NCBI RefSeq assembly: GCF_003259435.1
Contig: NZ_QLMA01000004.1
Span: 682,001-746,000, forward strand
Length of the DNA: 64,000 bases
From: Chitinophaga dinghuensis
Lineage (GTDB): Bacteria; Bacteroidota; Bacteroidia; Chitinophagales; Chitinophagaceae
Reading direction: 5' to 3'
Position 1 is the stretch's first letter. Each line of letters opens with the position of its first letter. Below the pieces are notes generated by a model. That model was not told the DNA's origin. It made no database searches and worked only from the letters and a program-made list of their open reading frames with translations. The position numbers and the translations under genes were made by a program. This document shows positions 53,980-63,565 of the stretch, in pieces.

Positions 53980-55563
53980 TTATTTATGAATCTCCGAAGT
54001 GAAATTGAATTCAATATCCGGATTATTGGTTCTTTCAGTATTCAGATACCATTCTGACTGCGCCAGATAAACCAGATGTCCATCTTTATCTTCCACGATG
54101 TTGGAAGATTTAAAGCGGATAAAGTCTTCCACTTTATTTTTAGGACCGGTGATCCAACATGCTTTATAGAAAGGCAAGGTATTGAATTCGCAGGCAGCGC
54201 CGTACTCCTGGAGCAGACGATACTGGATAACTTCAAATTGCAGATCGCCCACGCAACCGATAATTTTGCGGTTACCGCCGTGTTGAGTGAAGAGCTGTGC
54301 TACCCCTTCATCTGTCAGCTGACGGATACCTTTTTCCAGTTGTTTTGTTTTCATCGGATCTTTATTCACCAGCTCTTTGAACAGCTCAGGAGAGAAGCTA
54401 GGGATACCGGTGATATAGAATTTCTCACCTTCGGTGAGGGTATCGCCGATTTTAAAGTTACCGGTGTCGAACAGACCTACTACGTCGCCGGGGAAGGCAT
54501 CGTCTACGATGTTTTTTTCGCGGGCGAGGAAGCTGTAAGGGTTGCTGAAACGAACGTCTTTGTCGAGGCGTACGTGTTTATAGAATTTATTTCTTTCGAA
54601 TTTACCGGAGCAGACGCGGAGGAAGGCGATACGGTCGCGGTGGCGAGGGTCCAGGTTGGCGTGGATTTTAAAGATAAAGCCACTGAACTTGTCTTCATGC
54701 ACATCTATTTCGCGGGTGCTGCTCATGCGGTTGCGCGGGGTCGGTGCGATTTCCACGAAGGTATCGAGGAGATCTTTCACCCCGAAGTTGTTTACGGCAC
54801 TACCGAAGAATACTGGCGCTAGTTTACCATCCAGATACTCGGCGGTATCGAATGCGTCATAAACGCCTTCGATCAGTTCCACATCGTTGCGGAGCTGGGC
54901 GGCGTCTTTATCGCTGAAGTGTTCGTCCACGTATTTATCGCTCAGATCAGCGAGAGGAACGACATCTTCATCGGTTGCTTTTTTATTGGGGAGGAAGTTC
55001 ACGAGGCTTTTGTCGTACAGGTTGTATACGCCTTTGAAATCCTTACCGCCATTGATTGGCCAGCTGAGAGGGCGAACGCGGATACTGAGTTTTTCTTCCA
55101 GTTCATCCAGGAGATCGAATGGGTTTTTACCATCGCGGTCCATTTTATTGACGAAGATGATCACTGGGGTATCGCGCATGCGGCATACTTCCATCAGTCT
55201 TTCTGTCTGGGTTTCTACCCCTTTTACGCAGTCGATTACCAGCACCACGCTGTCTACTGCGGTGAGGGTGCGGTAAGTATCTTCTGCGAAGTCCTTGTGA
55301 CCGGGGGTATCCAGGAGATTGACGAGGGTATCTCGGTATTCGAAGGTCATTACCGAGGTGGCAACGGAGATACCTCTCTGCCTTTCTATCTCCATAAAGT
55401 CGGAGGTAGTATGTTTCTTGATTTTATTGGATTTCACCGCACCGGCAGTCTGGATGGCGCCACCAAAGAGGAGGAATTTCTCTGTCAGGGTGGTTTTACC
55501 GGCATCCGGGTGAGCGATGATGGCGAAGGATTTTCTTTTATTGATTTCGTTAACGTATTTCAT
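53980..55563 (-). CDS. prfC: Peptide chain release factor 3
   Basis: A 527-aa translational GTPase that recycles RF1/RF2 from the ribosome. G1 is [13 protein letters not shown] near residue 17, the switch region [12 protein letters not shown] near 65, G3 [14 protein letters not shown] near 85, and G4 NKMDRDG near 139. Length and the C-terminal domain match RF3, not EF-G. It stands alone on the minus strand; a TACCTTTG box at 55586-55593 (minus) is a plausible -7 element. Confidence 0.95.
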   Translation of the reverse strand: MKYVNEINKRKSFAIIAHPDAGKTTLTEKFLLFGGAIQTAGAVKSNKIKKHTTSDFMEIERQRGISVATSVMTFEYRDTLVNLLDTPGHKDFAEDTYRTLTAVDSVVLVIDCVKGVETQTERLMEVCRMRDTPVIIFVNKMDRDGKNPFDLLDELEEKLSIRVRPLSWPINGGKDFKGVYNLYDKSLVNFLPNKKATDEDVVPLADLSDKYVDEHFSDKDAAQLRNDVELIEGVYDAFDTAEYLDGKLAPVFFGSAVNNFGVKDLLDTFVEIAPTPRNRMSSTREIDVHEDKFSGFIFKIHANLDPRHRDRIAFLRVCSGKFERNKFYKHVRLDKDVRFSNPYSFLAREKNIVDDAFPGDVVGLFDTGNFKIGDTLTEGEKFYITGIPSFSPELFKELVNKDPMKTKQLEKGIRQLTDEGVAQLFTQHGGNRKIIGCVGDLQFEVIQYRLLQEYGAACEFNTLPFYKACWITGPKNKVEDFIRFKSSNIVEDKDGHLVYLAQSEWYLNTERTNNPDIEFNFTSEIHK

Positions 55564-55655
55564 ATAATTGTCCGAAAAATGGCAGCAAAGGTAACTAAAT
55601 TTTTTATCCGGCTATATTTCGTGTTCACCGGAAGTAATACTGTAAATAAATCCAT

Positions 55656-55663
55656 TAAATTTG
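55656..55663 (+). promoter_or_regulatory. Candidate -7 box before the ABC permease gene
   Basis: TAAATTTG lies only 5 bases before the ATG at 55668, so transcription would start at or just within the start codon region (leaderless). No -33 box was found, so support is weak. Confidence 0.3.
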
Positions 55664-55667
55664 AAAT

Positions 55668-56921
55668 ATGATTGCTACCCTGAAAATATTATGGAACAGC
55701 CTGAAAATGGCGATGCAGGAACTGCGGGTGAATAAGCTGCGGACCTTCTTGTCGTTATTAGGCATTACGATAGGCATATTCTGTATAATATTCGTTTATA
55801 CCCTTACCGGAAGTCTGGAAACCAACATCAGAAGCAGTTTGAATGAGCTGGGGGAAGATGTGATTTATGTACAGAAATGGCCCTGGGGGGGCGGTGGCGA
55901 ATATGCCTGGTGGAAATATATGAACCGGCCTGAGCCGGAATATAAGGAATTGAAGTTGGTGGAGGATAGGGTACAGGGGGCTGGATATAGCGCTTTTGGC
56001 TTTGACGTGGGCGGAAAAAAGGTGGAGTATGGCGATGATTATATGGATGGGGTGTCTATGGTGAATGTGAGCCAGGATTTCAATCAGATCCAGCAGTTAC
56101 AGATTGTGGATGGCCGGTATTTTGCCAATGCGGAAAGTAACAGTGGGGCAAATGTGGCGATATTGGGGGCGACTATCTGGGATGGATTGTTTGGTTCTGC
56201 TGAGGCGGCCCTGGGAAAAACCGTGAAAATACTGGGGAGAGATGTGAAGGTGATTGGTGTGATGAAGAAGAAGGGGGAGAGTATGGTAGGTGTGGCCAAT
56301 TATGACAATGCCGTTATTGTTCCTTATAAGTTCGGGCGTACCCTGGTGGATGAGCGCAGGAACGGGAATACTTATATTTTAGTGAAAGCTAAGCCTGGCG
56401 TGACCTTAGAGCAGTTGAAAGATGAGCTCAAAGGGGTAATGCGGGCGGCGCACCGACTGCGTCCTACGCAGGAGGATGATTTTGCACTGAACGAGATCAC
56501 GACTACCAATGAGAATCTGACCTCTATGTTTGCGGGGATTAACCTGGGGGGAGGTTTTATCGCCTTTTTTGCCTTGTTGGTGGGCGGCTTTGGGATTGCT
56601 AATATCATGTTTGTGACGGTGAAGGAGAGAACCAATATTATTGGTCTTAAAAAGGCGATTGGAGCGAAAAGAGGTATCATATTATTAGAATTTCTACTGG
56701 AAGCGATTTCTCTTTGTTTGATGGGAGGGGTTATTGGGTTGTTGCTGGTATTGCTGGTAGCGACATTGATTAGTTCTCTCACCAGTTTCCAGGTAATTCT
56801 TACGATGGGCAATGTGATCCTGGGTTTGATCATATCTGCTATGGTGGGGATGATTTCAGGGTTTATTCCTGCATATACGGCTAGTAAGCTAGATCCGGTG
56901 GTTGCGATTAGAAGCAATTAA
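55668..56921 (+). CDS. MacB/FtsX-type ABC transporter permease
   Basis: A 417-aa inner-membrane protein. One N-terminal helix (residues 22-46, LRTFLSLLGITIGIFCIIFVYTL in blocks), a large periplasmic MacB_PCD-type domain (about 47-285) and three C-terminal helices from about 293 form the usual topology. The segment MFVTVKERTNIIGLKKAIGAKRG is the family's coupling region. No ATPase gene is adjacent, so the partner must be elsewhere. The product may move a lipoprotein, peptide or antibiotic. Confidence 0.88.
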   Translation: MIATLKILWNSLKMAMQELRVNKLRTFLSLLGITIGIFCIIFVYTLTGSLETNIRSSLNELGEDVIYVQKWPWGGGGEYAWWKYMNRPEPEYKELKLVEDRVQGAGYSAFGFDVGGKKVEYGDDYMDGVSMVNVSQDFNQIQQLQIVDGRYFANAESNSGANVAILGATIWDGLFGSAEAALGKTVKILGRDVKVIGVMKKKGESMVGVANYDNAVIVPYKFGRTLVDERRNGNTYILVKAKPGVTLEQLKDELKGVMRAAHRLRPTQEDDFALNEITTTNENLTSMFAGINLGGGFIAFFALLVGGFGIANIMFVTVKERTNIIGLKKAIGAKRGIILLEFLLEAISLCLMGGVIGLLLVLLVATLISSLTSFQVILTMGNVILGLIISAMVGMISGFIPAYTASKLDPVVAIRSN

Positions 56922-56939
56922 TTCGTAAATTTGCCGCTT

Positions 56940-57944
56940 ATGTCAGTGAAAATATTAGCAATAGAGTCATCATGTGATGATACAGGAGCGGCAGTATTGG
57001 TAGATGGTAAGATATTATCCAATCAGATAGCCAACCAGAAAGTACATGAAGAATATGGCGGCGTGGTGCCGGAGCTGGCATCCCGCGCTCATCAGGAGAA
57101 CATAGTGCCGGTGGTGGATATTGCCCTGCAAAAGGCGGGTGTAAAGAAAGAGGAGCTGAGTGCCATTGCGTTTACGCAGTCGCCGGGCTTGATAGGTTCT
57201 TTGCTGGTGGGAAGTTGTTTTGCCAAGTCCATGGCTATGGCGCTGAATATTCCGCTGATTGGTGTGCATCATATGCAGGCGCATGTACTGGCTAATTTCA
57301 TTGACGATCCGAAGCCAGATTTTCCTTTTCTCTGTTTGACAGTTTCCGGAGGTCATACGCAGATTGTTTTGTGTGAGAGTCCGCTGAAGATGAGGGTTAT
57401 CGGCGAGACGCTGGATGATGCTGCCGGAGAGGCGTTTGATAAGAGTGCCAAGTTGCTGGGACTTCCATATCCTGGCGGCCCATTGATAGATAAATATGCC
57501 AAAGAGGGAGATCCTACCAGATTTAAATTCCCTGAACCTAAGATACCGGAATTGAATTTCAGTTTCTCCGGTTTGAAAACAGCTATCTTATATTTCTTGC
57601 AAGAAAATCAGCAGCAAGATCCTCAGTTTATAGAAAAAAACCTGGCAGATATCTGTGCGTCTATACAGCATAGAATTGTGAGTATTCTGTTGAACAAAGT
57701 GGTGAAGGCCGCGGAGGAAACGGGTATCCGCGATATTGCTATTGCTGGTGGTGTGAGTGCCAATAGTGGCCTGAGAACTGCCCTGGAGGCTTATGGCCAG
57801 AAATACCACTGGCGTACTTTCATTCCCAAATTTGAGTACTGTACTGATAATGCAGGTATGATAGCCATTACAGCTTATTACAAATACCTGGCAGGGGAGT
57901 TTGCGGGACTGGATGCCGTTCCAACGGCCCGGGCTGCGTTCTAA
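56940..57944 (+). CDS. tsaD: tRNA N6-adenosine threonylcarbamoyltransferase TsaD
   Basis: A 334-aa ASKHA-fold enzyme that transfers threonylcarbamoyl to A37 of ANN-reading tRNAs. The metal site is in HHMQAHVLANF near residue 107, the nucleotide loop in TVSGGHTQIVL near 131, and the beginning ILAIESSCDDTGAAV is diagnostic. Start ATG 56940; a TAAATTTG -7-like box at 56926-56933 would make the mRNA nearly leaderless. Cytoplasmic and usually essential. Confidence 0.95.
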   Translation: MSVKILAIESSCDDTGAAVLVDGKILSNQIANQKVHEEYGGVVPELASRAHQENIVPVVDIALQKAGVKKEELSAIAFTQSPGLIGSLLVGSCFAKSMAMALNIPLIGVHHMQAHVLANFIDDPKPDFPFLCLTVSGGHTQIVLCESPLKMRVIGETLDDAAGEAFDKSAKLLGLPYPGGPLIDKYAKEGDPTRFKFPEPKIPELNFSFSGLKTAILYFLQENQQQDPQFIEKNLADICASIQHRIVSILLNKVVKAAEETGIRDIAIAGGVSANSGLRTALEAYGQKYHWRTFIPKFEYCTDNAGMIAITAYYKYLAGEFAGLDAVPTARAAF

Positions 57945-57963
57945 CCTCCATGGGTATACGTAG

Positions 57964-57985
57964 GGCAGACGGCTCCGCGTCTGCC
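57964..57985. repeat. Small GC-rich hairpin after tsaD
   Basis: GGCAGACG and CGTCTGCC with a 6-base loop, 19 bases after the stop. No T-run follows, so a terminator role is not supported. Confidence 0.45.
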
Positions 57986-58057
57986 GAAGGCGTAATAAAT
58001 TACCCTACTTTAACGATTTAGCACTATATTGTTTTCATAAAGTCAACTTGGTACATT

Positions 58058-60178
58058 ATGAAGAAACTTCTTATGGGGTTACTGCTGCTGGGCGGATTAT
58101 CGGCTCAGGGACAGCAGAATGATGCCCTGACTGAATGGAAGAACCAGAAATATTCCATGTTTATTCATTGGGGTGCGATTTACAGCACGCTGGGCGGCGT
58201 ATGGGAAGGCAAGCCGGTTACACGCGGTTACAGTGAGCAGATACAGTCGCATGCCGGAATTTACAGTGATGTATATGGAGATGTTGCTAAAAGGTTTAAT
58301 CCAACTTATTGGAATGCGGATTCCATTGTATTACTGGCAAAAGCGGCCGGGATGAAATCTGTGGTAATGACTTCCAAGCATCATGATGGTTTTTGTATGT
58401 TTCATTCGGCCTACACCGATTACAACGTGGTGGATGCCACGCCATTTAAGCGGGATGTACTGAAGGAATTATCAGATGCTTGTAAGCGGCATGGGTTGAA
58501 ATTCGGAATGTATTTTTCGTTGATCGACTGGCATTTTCCGCAGGCTTATCCGATTAGTAGTAGTAACAGTGATCCGATTACGCCGGAGCATCATGCCTAT
58601 AACCTGCAGCAGGTAAGGGAATTGATGACTAATTACGGCCCGGTGTCGGAGATATGGTTTGATATGGGATCGCTGACAGCGCAGCAGAGTCGTGATCTGG
58701 CGAACCTGGTGCATCAGTTGCAGCCTGGATGTATGGTGAGTGGCAGGTTAGGAAATGATGCCGGAGATTTTTGTGTAATGGGAGACAACCAGTATCCGGA
58801 TTATGCGATCGCCTCACCTTGGCAGACGCCGGCCTCCGTTTATGATGAAACCTGGGGTTACCGCTCCTGGCAGGAACATGGCAAGGCAGAAGATAAAGCA
58901 GATGAGAAACTTCGCGGACTGATAAAAGTAGTGAGTCGCGGTGGTAATTATCTGTTGAACATCGGACCGCGTGGAGATGGATCTGTAGTTGATTTTGAAA
59001 AAGAGGTGTTACTGATGAATGGTCAATGGCTGAAACGCAATGGGGAAGCCATTTACGGGGCATCGCCCAATCCTTTTGATACCACTTTTGCGTGGGGAGA
59101 AGTGACTGCCAGACCGGGAAAAATTTATCTTTCTATATTACAACAGCCGGCTGGGAATACCATATTTCTACCGGGTATGAAAAATAAAATTACCGCAGCG
59201 CAGGTGCTTGGCGCATCTGGATCTGTGGCCGCAAATGTTACTGTAGCGAATGGGGGAGTGCGTATACAATTGCCAGCAGATGCATTGCAGCAGGGGCATA
59301 TACCTGTGATAGCTTTAAGTTATGAAGGTATGCTGGAAATTCGGCCGGTGCATCTGTTAATGCAGCCATCGGTGCTGGATCGTGAGAATGGCAGACCGTT
59401 GTATAGTTTTTCAGGAATTGATTATGAAAGTTATTATCGTAGTGGAGTAGGGGATTCCTGGTCGTTTATTACCACTAAACCGAAGCAGGTAGTGGCGAGA
59501 TATAGCGATGCAGAGAAAGGTCGTATGCTCACTTATATGCAGAACGGACAGGTGCAGGAAATTCTGTTGGATCATGGTAAAACGATTGCATTGAAAAATG
59601 ATTTCCAGCAGTTGAAATTTGGTCCTATGTATGTGGCTGGTCCATATCGTGGCGGTATTGGCGGGAGTGCTGGCGATCTGCATAACATTCGTCCGGCAGC
59701 TGCCTGGGCAGGGAAAGACAGTGCCTGGATACAACGCTCTGAGTGGAAGAATGACCAGGTGCAAACGTTAGCAGGTGGACGGAATACGAACTATTATGTA
59801 ATGCAGGAAATCACCTCGGCGAAAGGAGGGGAATATCTGATTGGCTTTACCAGTGGAGATGGTATTCAGGTGTATGTGAATGGGGAAGAACAGGTGATAC
59901 ATAATAATCCTGACAGAGGAACCACGCAATCAGAAGTGGTGTTATTGCGATTGAAGCCTGGGGTGAATCAGATAGTGGTGAAGTTATATACGCGTTTTGC
60001 GAAGGAGTTGCAATGGGCTATCAACCGGAATGTGCCTCAGCAAATGTATGAGCAGCCGTTTGGTATTCTCTCCGGGGGTGATGGCGTGCAGCATATAATT
60101 ATTCGTGATGCCGGGGCAGTATCTCCGCATCGGAACATGAGAATGCCTAATCTCTCCCTATCTTTGCGGGCAAAATAG
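58058..60178 (+). CDS. Secreted alpha-L-fucosidase (GH29) with C-terminal extension
   Basis: A 706-aa secreted exo-enzyme. A signal peptide covers residues 1-18 (SAQG). The GH29 barrel follows: KYSMFIHWGAIYSTLGG near 30, MTSKHHDGFCMFHSAYTDYNV near 105 and the predicted nucleophile Asp202 in SEIWFDMGS. About 270 C-terminal residues beyond the barrel form beta-rich domains, including a PA14/CBM-like stretch (ISLAK.. GDGIQVYVNGEEQVIH). It hydrolyses alpha-fucosyl ends of glycans; linkage preference is unknown. Confidence 0.88.
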   Translation: MKKLLMGLLLLGGLSAQGQQNDALTEWKNQKYSMFIHWGAIYSTLGGVWEGKPVTRGYSEQIQSHAGIYSDVYGDVAKRFNPTYWNADSIVLLAKAAGMKSVVMTSKHHDGFCMFHSAYTDYNVVDATPFKRDVLKELSDACKRHGLKFGMYFSLIDWHFPQAYPISSSNSDPITPEHHAYNLQQVRELMTNYGPVSEIWFDMGSLTAQQSRDLANLVHQLQPGCMVSGRLGNDAGDFCVMGDNQYPDYAIASPWQTPASVYDETWGYRSWQEHGKAEDKADEKLRGLIKVVSRGGNYLLNIGPRGDGSVVDFEKEVLLMNGQWLKRNGEAIYGASPNPFDTTFAWGEVTARPGKIYLSILQQPAGNTIFLPGMKNKITAAQVLGASGSVAANVTVANGGVRIQLPADALQQGHIPVIALSYEGMLEIRPVHLLMQPSVLDRENGRPLYSFSGIDYESYYRSGVGDSWSFITTKPKQVVARYSDAEKGRMLTYMQNGQVQEILLDHGKTIALKNDFQQLKFGPMYVAGPYRGGIGGSAGDLHNIRPAAAWAGKDSAWIQRSEWKNDQVQTLAGGRNTNYYVMQEITSAKGGEYLIGFTSGDGIQVYVNGEEQVIHNNPDRGTTQSEVVLLRLKPGVNQIVVKLYTRFAKELQWAINRNVPQQMYEQPFGILSGGDGVQHIIIRDAGAVSPHRNMRMPNLSLSLRAK
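60159..60166 (+). promoter_or_regulatory. Candidate -7 box of trmN6 inside the fucosidase 3' end
   Basis: TATCTTTG, full match to TAnnTTTG, 16 bases before the ATG at 60182. The -33 position does not match. trmN6 could also be cotranscribed with the fucosidase gene, whose stop is 3 bases upstream. Confidence 0.35.
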
Positions 60179-60181
60179 GGT

Positions 60182-60901
60182 ATGGCCAATACATTTTTTC
60201 AGTTTAAGCAATTTACTGTTCACCAGGAGCACTGCGCTATGAAAGTCTGTACAGACGCCTGTATACAAGGGGCTTTCACCGCGCAGTATCTCCGGGGGGC
60301 AACCGGTGTGCATACTATTCTGGACATTGGGGCCGGTACGGGATTGCTTTCACTGATGCTTGCGCAGGCGCATCCGGCGGCCATTACCGCAATAGAGTTG
60401 GATGCGGGGGCTGCGTTGCAGTCGAGAGAAAATTTTGCGGCTTCTCCATGGGCTGACAGGCTCTCCTTGCTGGAGGCTGATGTGCGGGCTTTGCAGCCAA
60501 CGGCATTGTATGATTTTGTAATTACGAATCCGCCTTTTTATGAATCGGCATTAAAGAGTGGGCATGCTCAAAAGGATCAGGCGATGCATGCGACGAATCT
60601 GGATTATGCTGCCTTATTGCAAGCGATAGCTGCACATTTAAAGCCGGGCGGCTCTTTTTCTGTATTGTTGCCTTATCAGGAGTTTCTCCTTTTCCGGGAA
60701 CTGGCGGAGCGGGCAGGGTTTCATGCATGCCGGCTGTTACAGGTGAAGCAGAGCGTGCGTCATGGATATTTCCGGACGGTAGGTATTTTTTCCCGCGAGT
60801 TGCAAACGACTGTTGAAGAAGAGCTGGATATACGCGATGCTCACAACAACTATACAGCCGCATTTACAGCCTTATTACAGCCCTATTACCTCAAGTTATA
60901 A
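60182..60901 (+). CDS. trmN6: tRNA1(Val) (adenine(37)-N6)-methyltransferase
   Basis: A 239-aa SAM-dependent methyltransferase. The SAM motif is LDIGAGTGLLSLMLAQ near residue 46 and the catalytic N6-adenine motif is TNPPFYES near 117, which distinguishes this group from C5 or N2 methylases. It modifies A37 of tRNA-Val. The gene starts 3 bases after the fucosidase stop and overlaps the convergent gene by 11 bases. Confidence 0.9.
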   Translation: MANTFFQFKQFTVHQEHCAMKVCTDACIQGAFTAQYLRGATGVHTILDIGAGTGLLSLMLAQAHPAAITAIELDAGAALQSRENFAASPWADRLSLLEADVRALQPTALYDFVITNPPFYESALKSGHAQKDQAMHATNLDYAALLQAIAAHLKPGGSFSVLLPYQEFLLFRELAERAGFHACRLLQVKQSVRHGYFRTVGIFSRELQTTVEEELDIRDAHNNYTAAFTALLQPYYLKL

Positions 60902-62111
60902 CATCTCCATCCACATAGTCCTGCAAATAGCTGAATTTGGCCGTCAGCTGTCCATTTTGTGTAATGGTGGCATTCAGTAGCATTTCGCTATGGTCTTTCA
61001 ATAATTCTTCGAAAACATATTTCATCAGTTGGTCTCCGAAATATTGGGAGGCATCTCTGGGTAATTCATTGGGGAGATTACTGACACACATCATATCCAC
61101 GGTACCTTTAAGATAGGGTGCGGTGCGGGTATTGGTTTGTTTATCCACGCCATAGACGGGATCTTCGATGGTACTGTCGCCCAGATTGCAGGGTACGGAG
61201 CCGTTGGTATCGTCTGTGATATCTGCGATGACCTGGATATTGAAATTATCTTTTTTCAGGTCGTTGACGGAGAACAGTGGGGGGATATTGTGATCCCAGT
61301 AGATACCGTTCATGAGGATATCGCTGACGGTGACATAGGGGAGGAAGCGGCAGTCGTACATTTCGGGGTGGGCGTGGAAGTCGGCGCGACTATACGTTTT
61401 CTCTCCTTTGCGCAGATAAAGTTCTCCGGCTTTCAACTGCGTATATACGGGATAGTTATACTGATTGATGAGGAATTCTTCTGGCGGAATGTATTTGATG
61501 CCGAGGAGTCCCATAATTTCGAGTACGCCGGCGGCAACGCGTCCGGAGCCGGTGGCAACGATTTTGAGTGGCGGTAATTTAACGCCGAAATAGTGGGAGA
61601 TGAGTTCCTGGAAATCGTGGCATTGATGGACGGGTTTCAGTTTATAATCGCCTGTTTTATGTCCGTAGGCCATAAGGCCGTTGTGGGCGCCTACTACGCC
61701 TGCGAAGAAGCCGAAGCCGAGGATGCGTTGTCCGTCGGGATGGACGAGACATTCGTAATCTATTAGGCGGATATTTTGCCGCAGGATGGCTTGCAGCATA
61801 TGTTGGTTATGTGGTTGTTTCTTTTTTGTATGGCTGAAGAAGAGGTATGTTTTATGGGGGATAAGAAATTCGGGTGGTACTTCTTTGATGCCCAGGAGGA
61901 GATGGCAGTCGCTGAGATCTTCTTTGAGAGACACGCCTGCTTTGGCATATTCTTCGTCTTTGAAGCAGCGATGTGGGGAAGGTTGGGCATGAATAATTAC
62001 CTGAGGATAGTGGTGCATAATCCACTGGCATTGTTTGGGAGTGAAGGCTGCGCGGTTATCGTGCGGTATTTTTTCTTCCCTTATGAGTCCGATGTGCAGT
62101 AACTTTTCCAT
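60891..62111 (-). CDS. Saccharopine dehydrogenase (LYS1-like) / alanine dehydrogenase-fold NAD enzyme
   Basis: A 406-aa cytoplasmic oxidoreductase. The N-terminal part (HIGLIREEKIPHDNRAAFTPKQCQWI) is an AlaDH/PNT N-domain, and IVATGSGRVAAGVLEIMGLLG near 180-205 is the Rossmann loop. Arrangement and length resemble lysine-forming saccharopine dehydrogenase. The reaction could also be another amino-acid dehydrogenation; nothing in the neighbourhood is decisive. It converges on trmN6. Confidence 0.7.
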   Translation of the reverse strand: MEKLLHIGLIREEKIPHDNRAAFTPKQCQWIMHHYPQVIIHAQPSPHRCFKDEEYAKAGVSLKEDLSDCHLLLGIKEVPPEFLIPHKTYLFFSHTKKKQPHNQHMLQAILRQNIRLIDYECLVHPDGQRILGFGFFAGVVGAHNGLMAYGHKTGDYKLKPVHQCHDFQELISHYFGVKLPPLKIVATGSGRVAAGVLEIMGLLGIKYIPPEEFLINQYNYPVYTQLKAGELYLRKGEKTYSRADFHAHPEMYDCRFLPYVTVSDILMNGIYWDHNIPPLFSVNDLKKDNFNIQVIADITDDTNGSVPCNLGDSTIEDPVYGVDKQTNTRTAPYLKGTVDMMCVSNLPNELPRDASQYFGDQLMKYVFEELLKDHSEMLLNATITQNGQLTAKFSYLQDYVDGDVIT

Positions 62112-62138
62112 GATATAATTTACGAAAAAAAATAAATA

Positions 62139-62169
62139 TTTGTTTAATTCAAATTAATGTCTACATTTG
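62139..62169 (+). promoter_or_regulatory. Promoter of tRNA-Leu(CAA)
   Basis: TTTG (62139-62142), exactly 19 bases, TACATTTG (62162-62169): full consensus match. Transcription would start about 7 bases later, near 62176, giving a 30-base 5' leader for the tRNA. Confidence 0.8.
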
Positions 62170-62207
62170 CATCCCGTTTAACACGGAACGCATTGCGAAA
62201 GGCAATT

Positions 62208-62294
62208 GCCCAGATGGCGGAATTGGTAGACGCGCTAGACTCAAAATCTTGTTTTCGAAAGGGAGTGCAGGTTCGATTCCTGTTCTGGGCACCA
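62208..62294 (+). tRNA. tRNA-Leu, anticodon CAA
   Basis: An 87-base class II tRNA with the CCA end encoded. The acceptor arms GCCCAGA / TCTGGGC are perfect, the T arm is GCAGG-TTCGATT-CCTGT, and the long variable arm can form TTTC-GAAA-GGGA. The anticodon loop CTCAAAA puts CAA at 62242-62244, reading UUG. One mismatch, a U-U at pair 28-42, is in the anticodon stem. The gene has its own promoter and a terminator directly after the CCA. Confidence 0.95.
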
Positions 62295-62295
62295 C

Positions 62296-62334
62296 AAAGG
62301 CTTGTAAGTAATTGACTTACAAGCCTTTTTTTTT
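62296..62334 (+). terminator. Terminator of tRNA-Leu
   Basis: AAAGGCTTGTAAGT / ACTTACAAGCCTTT, 14 bp with a 5-base loop, then nine T. Confidence 0.9.
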
Positions 62335-62653
62335 GTACGATTGTCAAATTTTCCCGCTTTCAATCACTATTGTTGACAAGCAAAATGACAAGCAGAAATT
62401 TTCTCCTTTCATGGCTACTACAAAGCATTCCACTTGTAGCCTCATTACAAAAAAAACTGGTTTTTAGGCATTATTTTCTGGCAATTCTGATTGTCAGATT
62501 GTGTCTGACAATTATTCGATTAACAATTTCATGAAAAAATTCTTTTTACCACATTATATCACTTCTTCCCGCAGCCTGCCGGAGTGGCAGTATACAAGAT
62601 GTCGGGACATTCTATTTGCCTTTTTTGATTCTATCACTTAAATCTATGTGCGT
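62335..62653. other. AT-rich gap between tRNA-Leu and the integrase remnant
   Basis: No gene is visible in these 319 bases. They hold a direct repeat GACAAGCA (62375-62382 and 62387-62394), an inverted TTGTCA at 62341, and a hairpin ATTGTCAGA / TCTGACAAT at 62490-62512. Short direct and inverted repeats next to a tRNA are common where tyrosine recombinases bind, so this may be the old attachment region. No duplicated tRNA 3' end is seen within the window. Confidence 0.4.
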
Positions 62654-63461
62654 ATGAATTTTATTGGGATGAAGAATAGAAAAGGTGACAAGATCCATTA
62701 TTATTATGATTTAGGTCGTAAAAAGGGGCAACGTCCTTCACTGCGGTTCTTTATTTATGTTAAATATAAAACAAAGGAGGAACGAAATCATAACAGCGAA
62801 ACAAAGAAGTTGCTGGAGATGAAGAAAGGCCAGCTTATTCTTGAGAAACAGGCTATTGGTACTCCGTTGATTCCTAAAAATAAACTGCAGGAAAATTTCC
62901 TGAATTATTATGAGGCATTTGTAAAAAAGAACAAAAGGGATAATAATAAACATCTCTATTATAGTTTGTATCATTTCAATAATTTTATGAAGGTGGATTT
63001 GATTTTACATCTGATGTAACAGAGGAATTATGTAAGGGATATAGTCAATACTTACTAAACAGACTAAACGGCGAAGCGCCGGCTTGCTATTTCCGACCTT
63101 TTCGTATAATGCTTAAGGCAGGATATTTTATTAATAATCCGGCAGAAGATGTTTTAAGTAAAGAGAAGAAAAACAAAAGAAGGAAAACTAATTTGGAGGC
63201 GGAAGACTACATTAAACTGCTTAAAAATCTTCATTTCAATGAGGAAATGAGAGAAGCGTTTATTACTTCTTGCCATCAGGGATATAGTATTGTAATTATA
63301 GTGTACTTAAATGGGAATATATTGACCTCGAAAAAAATTCAGATATTGACCAGGAGAAACCAGATGTACCTCTGAAGATCGCCTTAAATCCTATTATAAT
63401 TCAGTTGTTACGAAAACGATTTGATCGGTTAAAACCTGAGCAAAGAATAGGACCTGACTAA
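62654..63461 (+). pseudogene. Frameshifted tyrosine-recombinase (integrase) remnant
   Basis: Pieces in at least three frames read as one Bacteroidota integrase. Frame one (62654-63019) holds the arm-binding and start of the core-binding domain (FLNYYEAFVKKNKRDNNKHL). A shift near 63000 moves to DVTEELCKGYSQYLLNRLNGEAPA and INNPAEDV, and another near 63290 to EYIDLEKNSD and LNPIIIQLLRKRFD, ending about 63461. The catalytic Arg region reads CHQGYSIVII, without the GLR-type arginine, and no H-x-x-R or Tyr box remains. So the gene is broken. It sits directly after a tRNA-Leu, the classical site. Confidence 0.85.
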
Positions 63462-63565
63462 TTTCTCTCATGGTTCAGTACCAAATGAGGATTATAATGG
63501 AGCTGTTATTTTAAACTAAAAGAATTTGTTATCTTGGTTAAAGTTTAATTTTCTATATTCAATTT

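Noticed and set aside
54076..55671. Long plus-strand frames opposite prfC
   Set aside because: They mirror the RF3 coding strand; the RF3 GTPase motifs are unambiguous on the minus strand.
57964..57985. Hairpin after tsaD as a terminator
   Set aside because: No T-run on either side; kept only as a hairpin.
63109..63375. Separate small gene within the integrase region
   Set aside because: INNPAEDV and the following residues belong to the core domain of the same frameshifted integrase.
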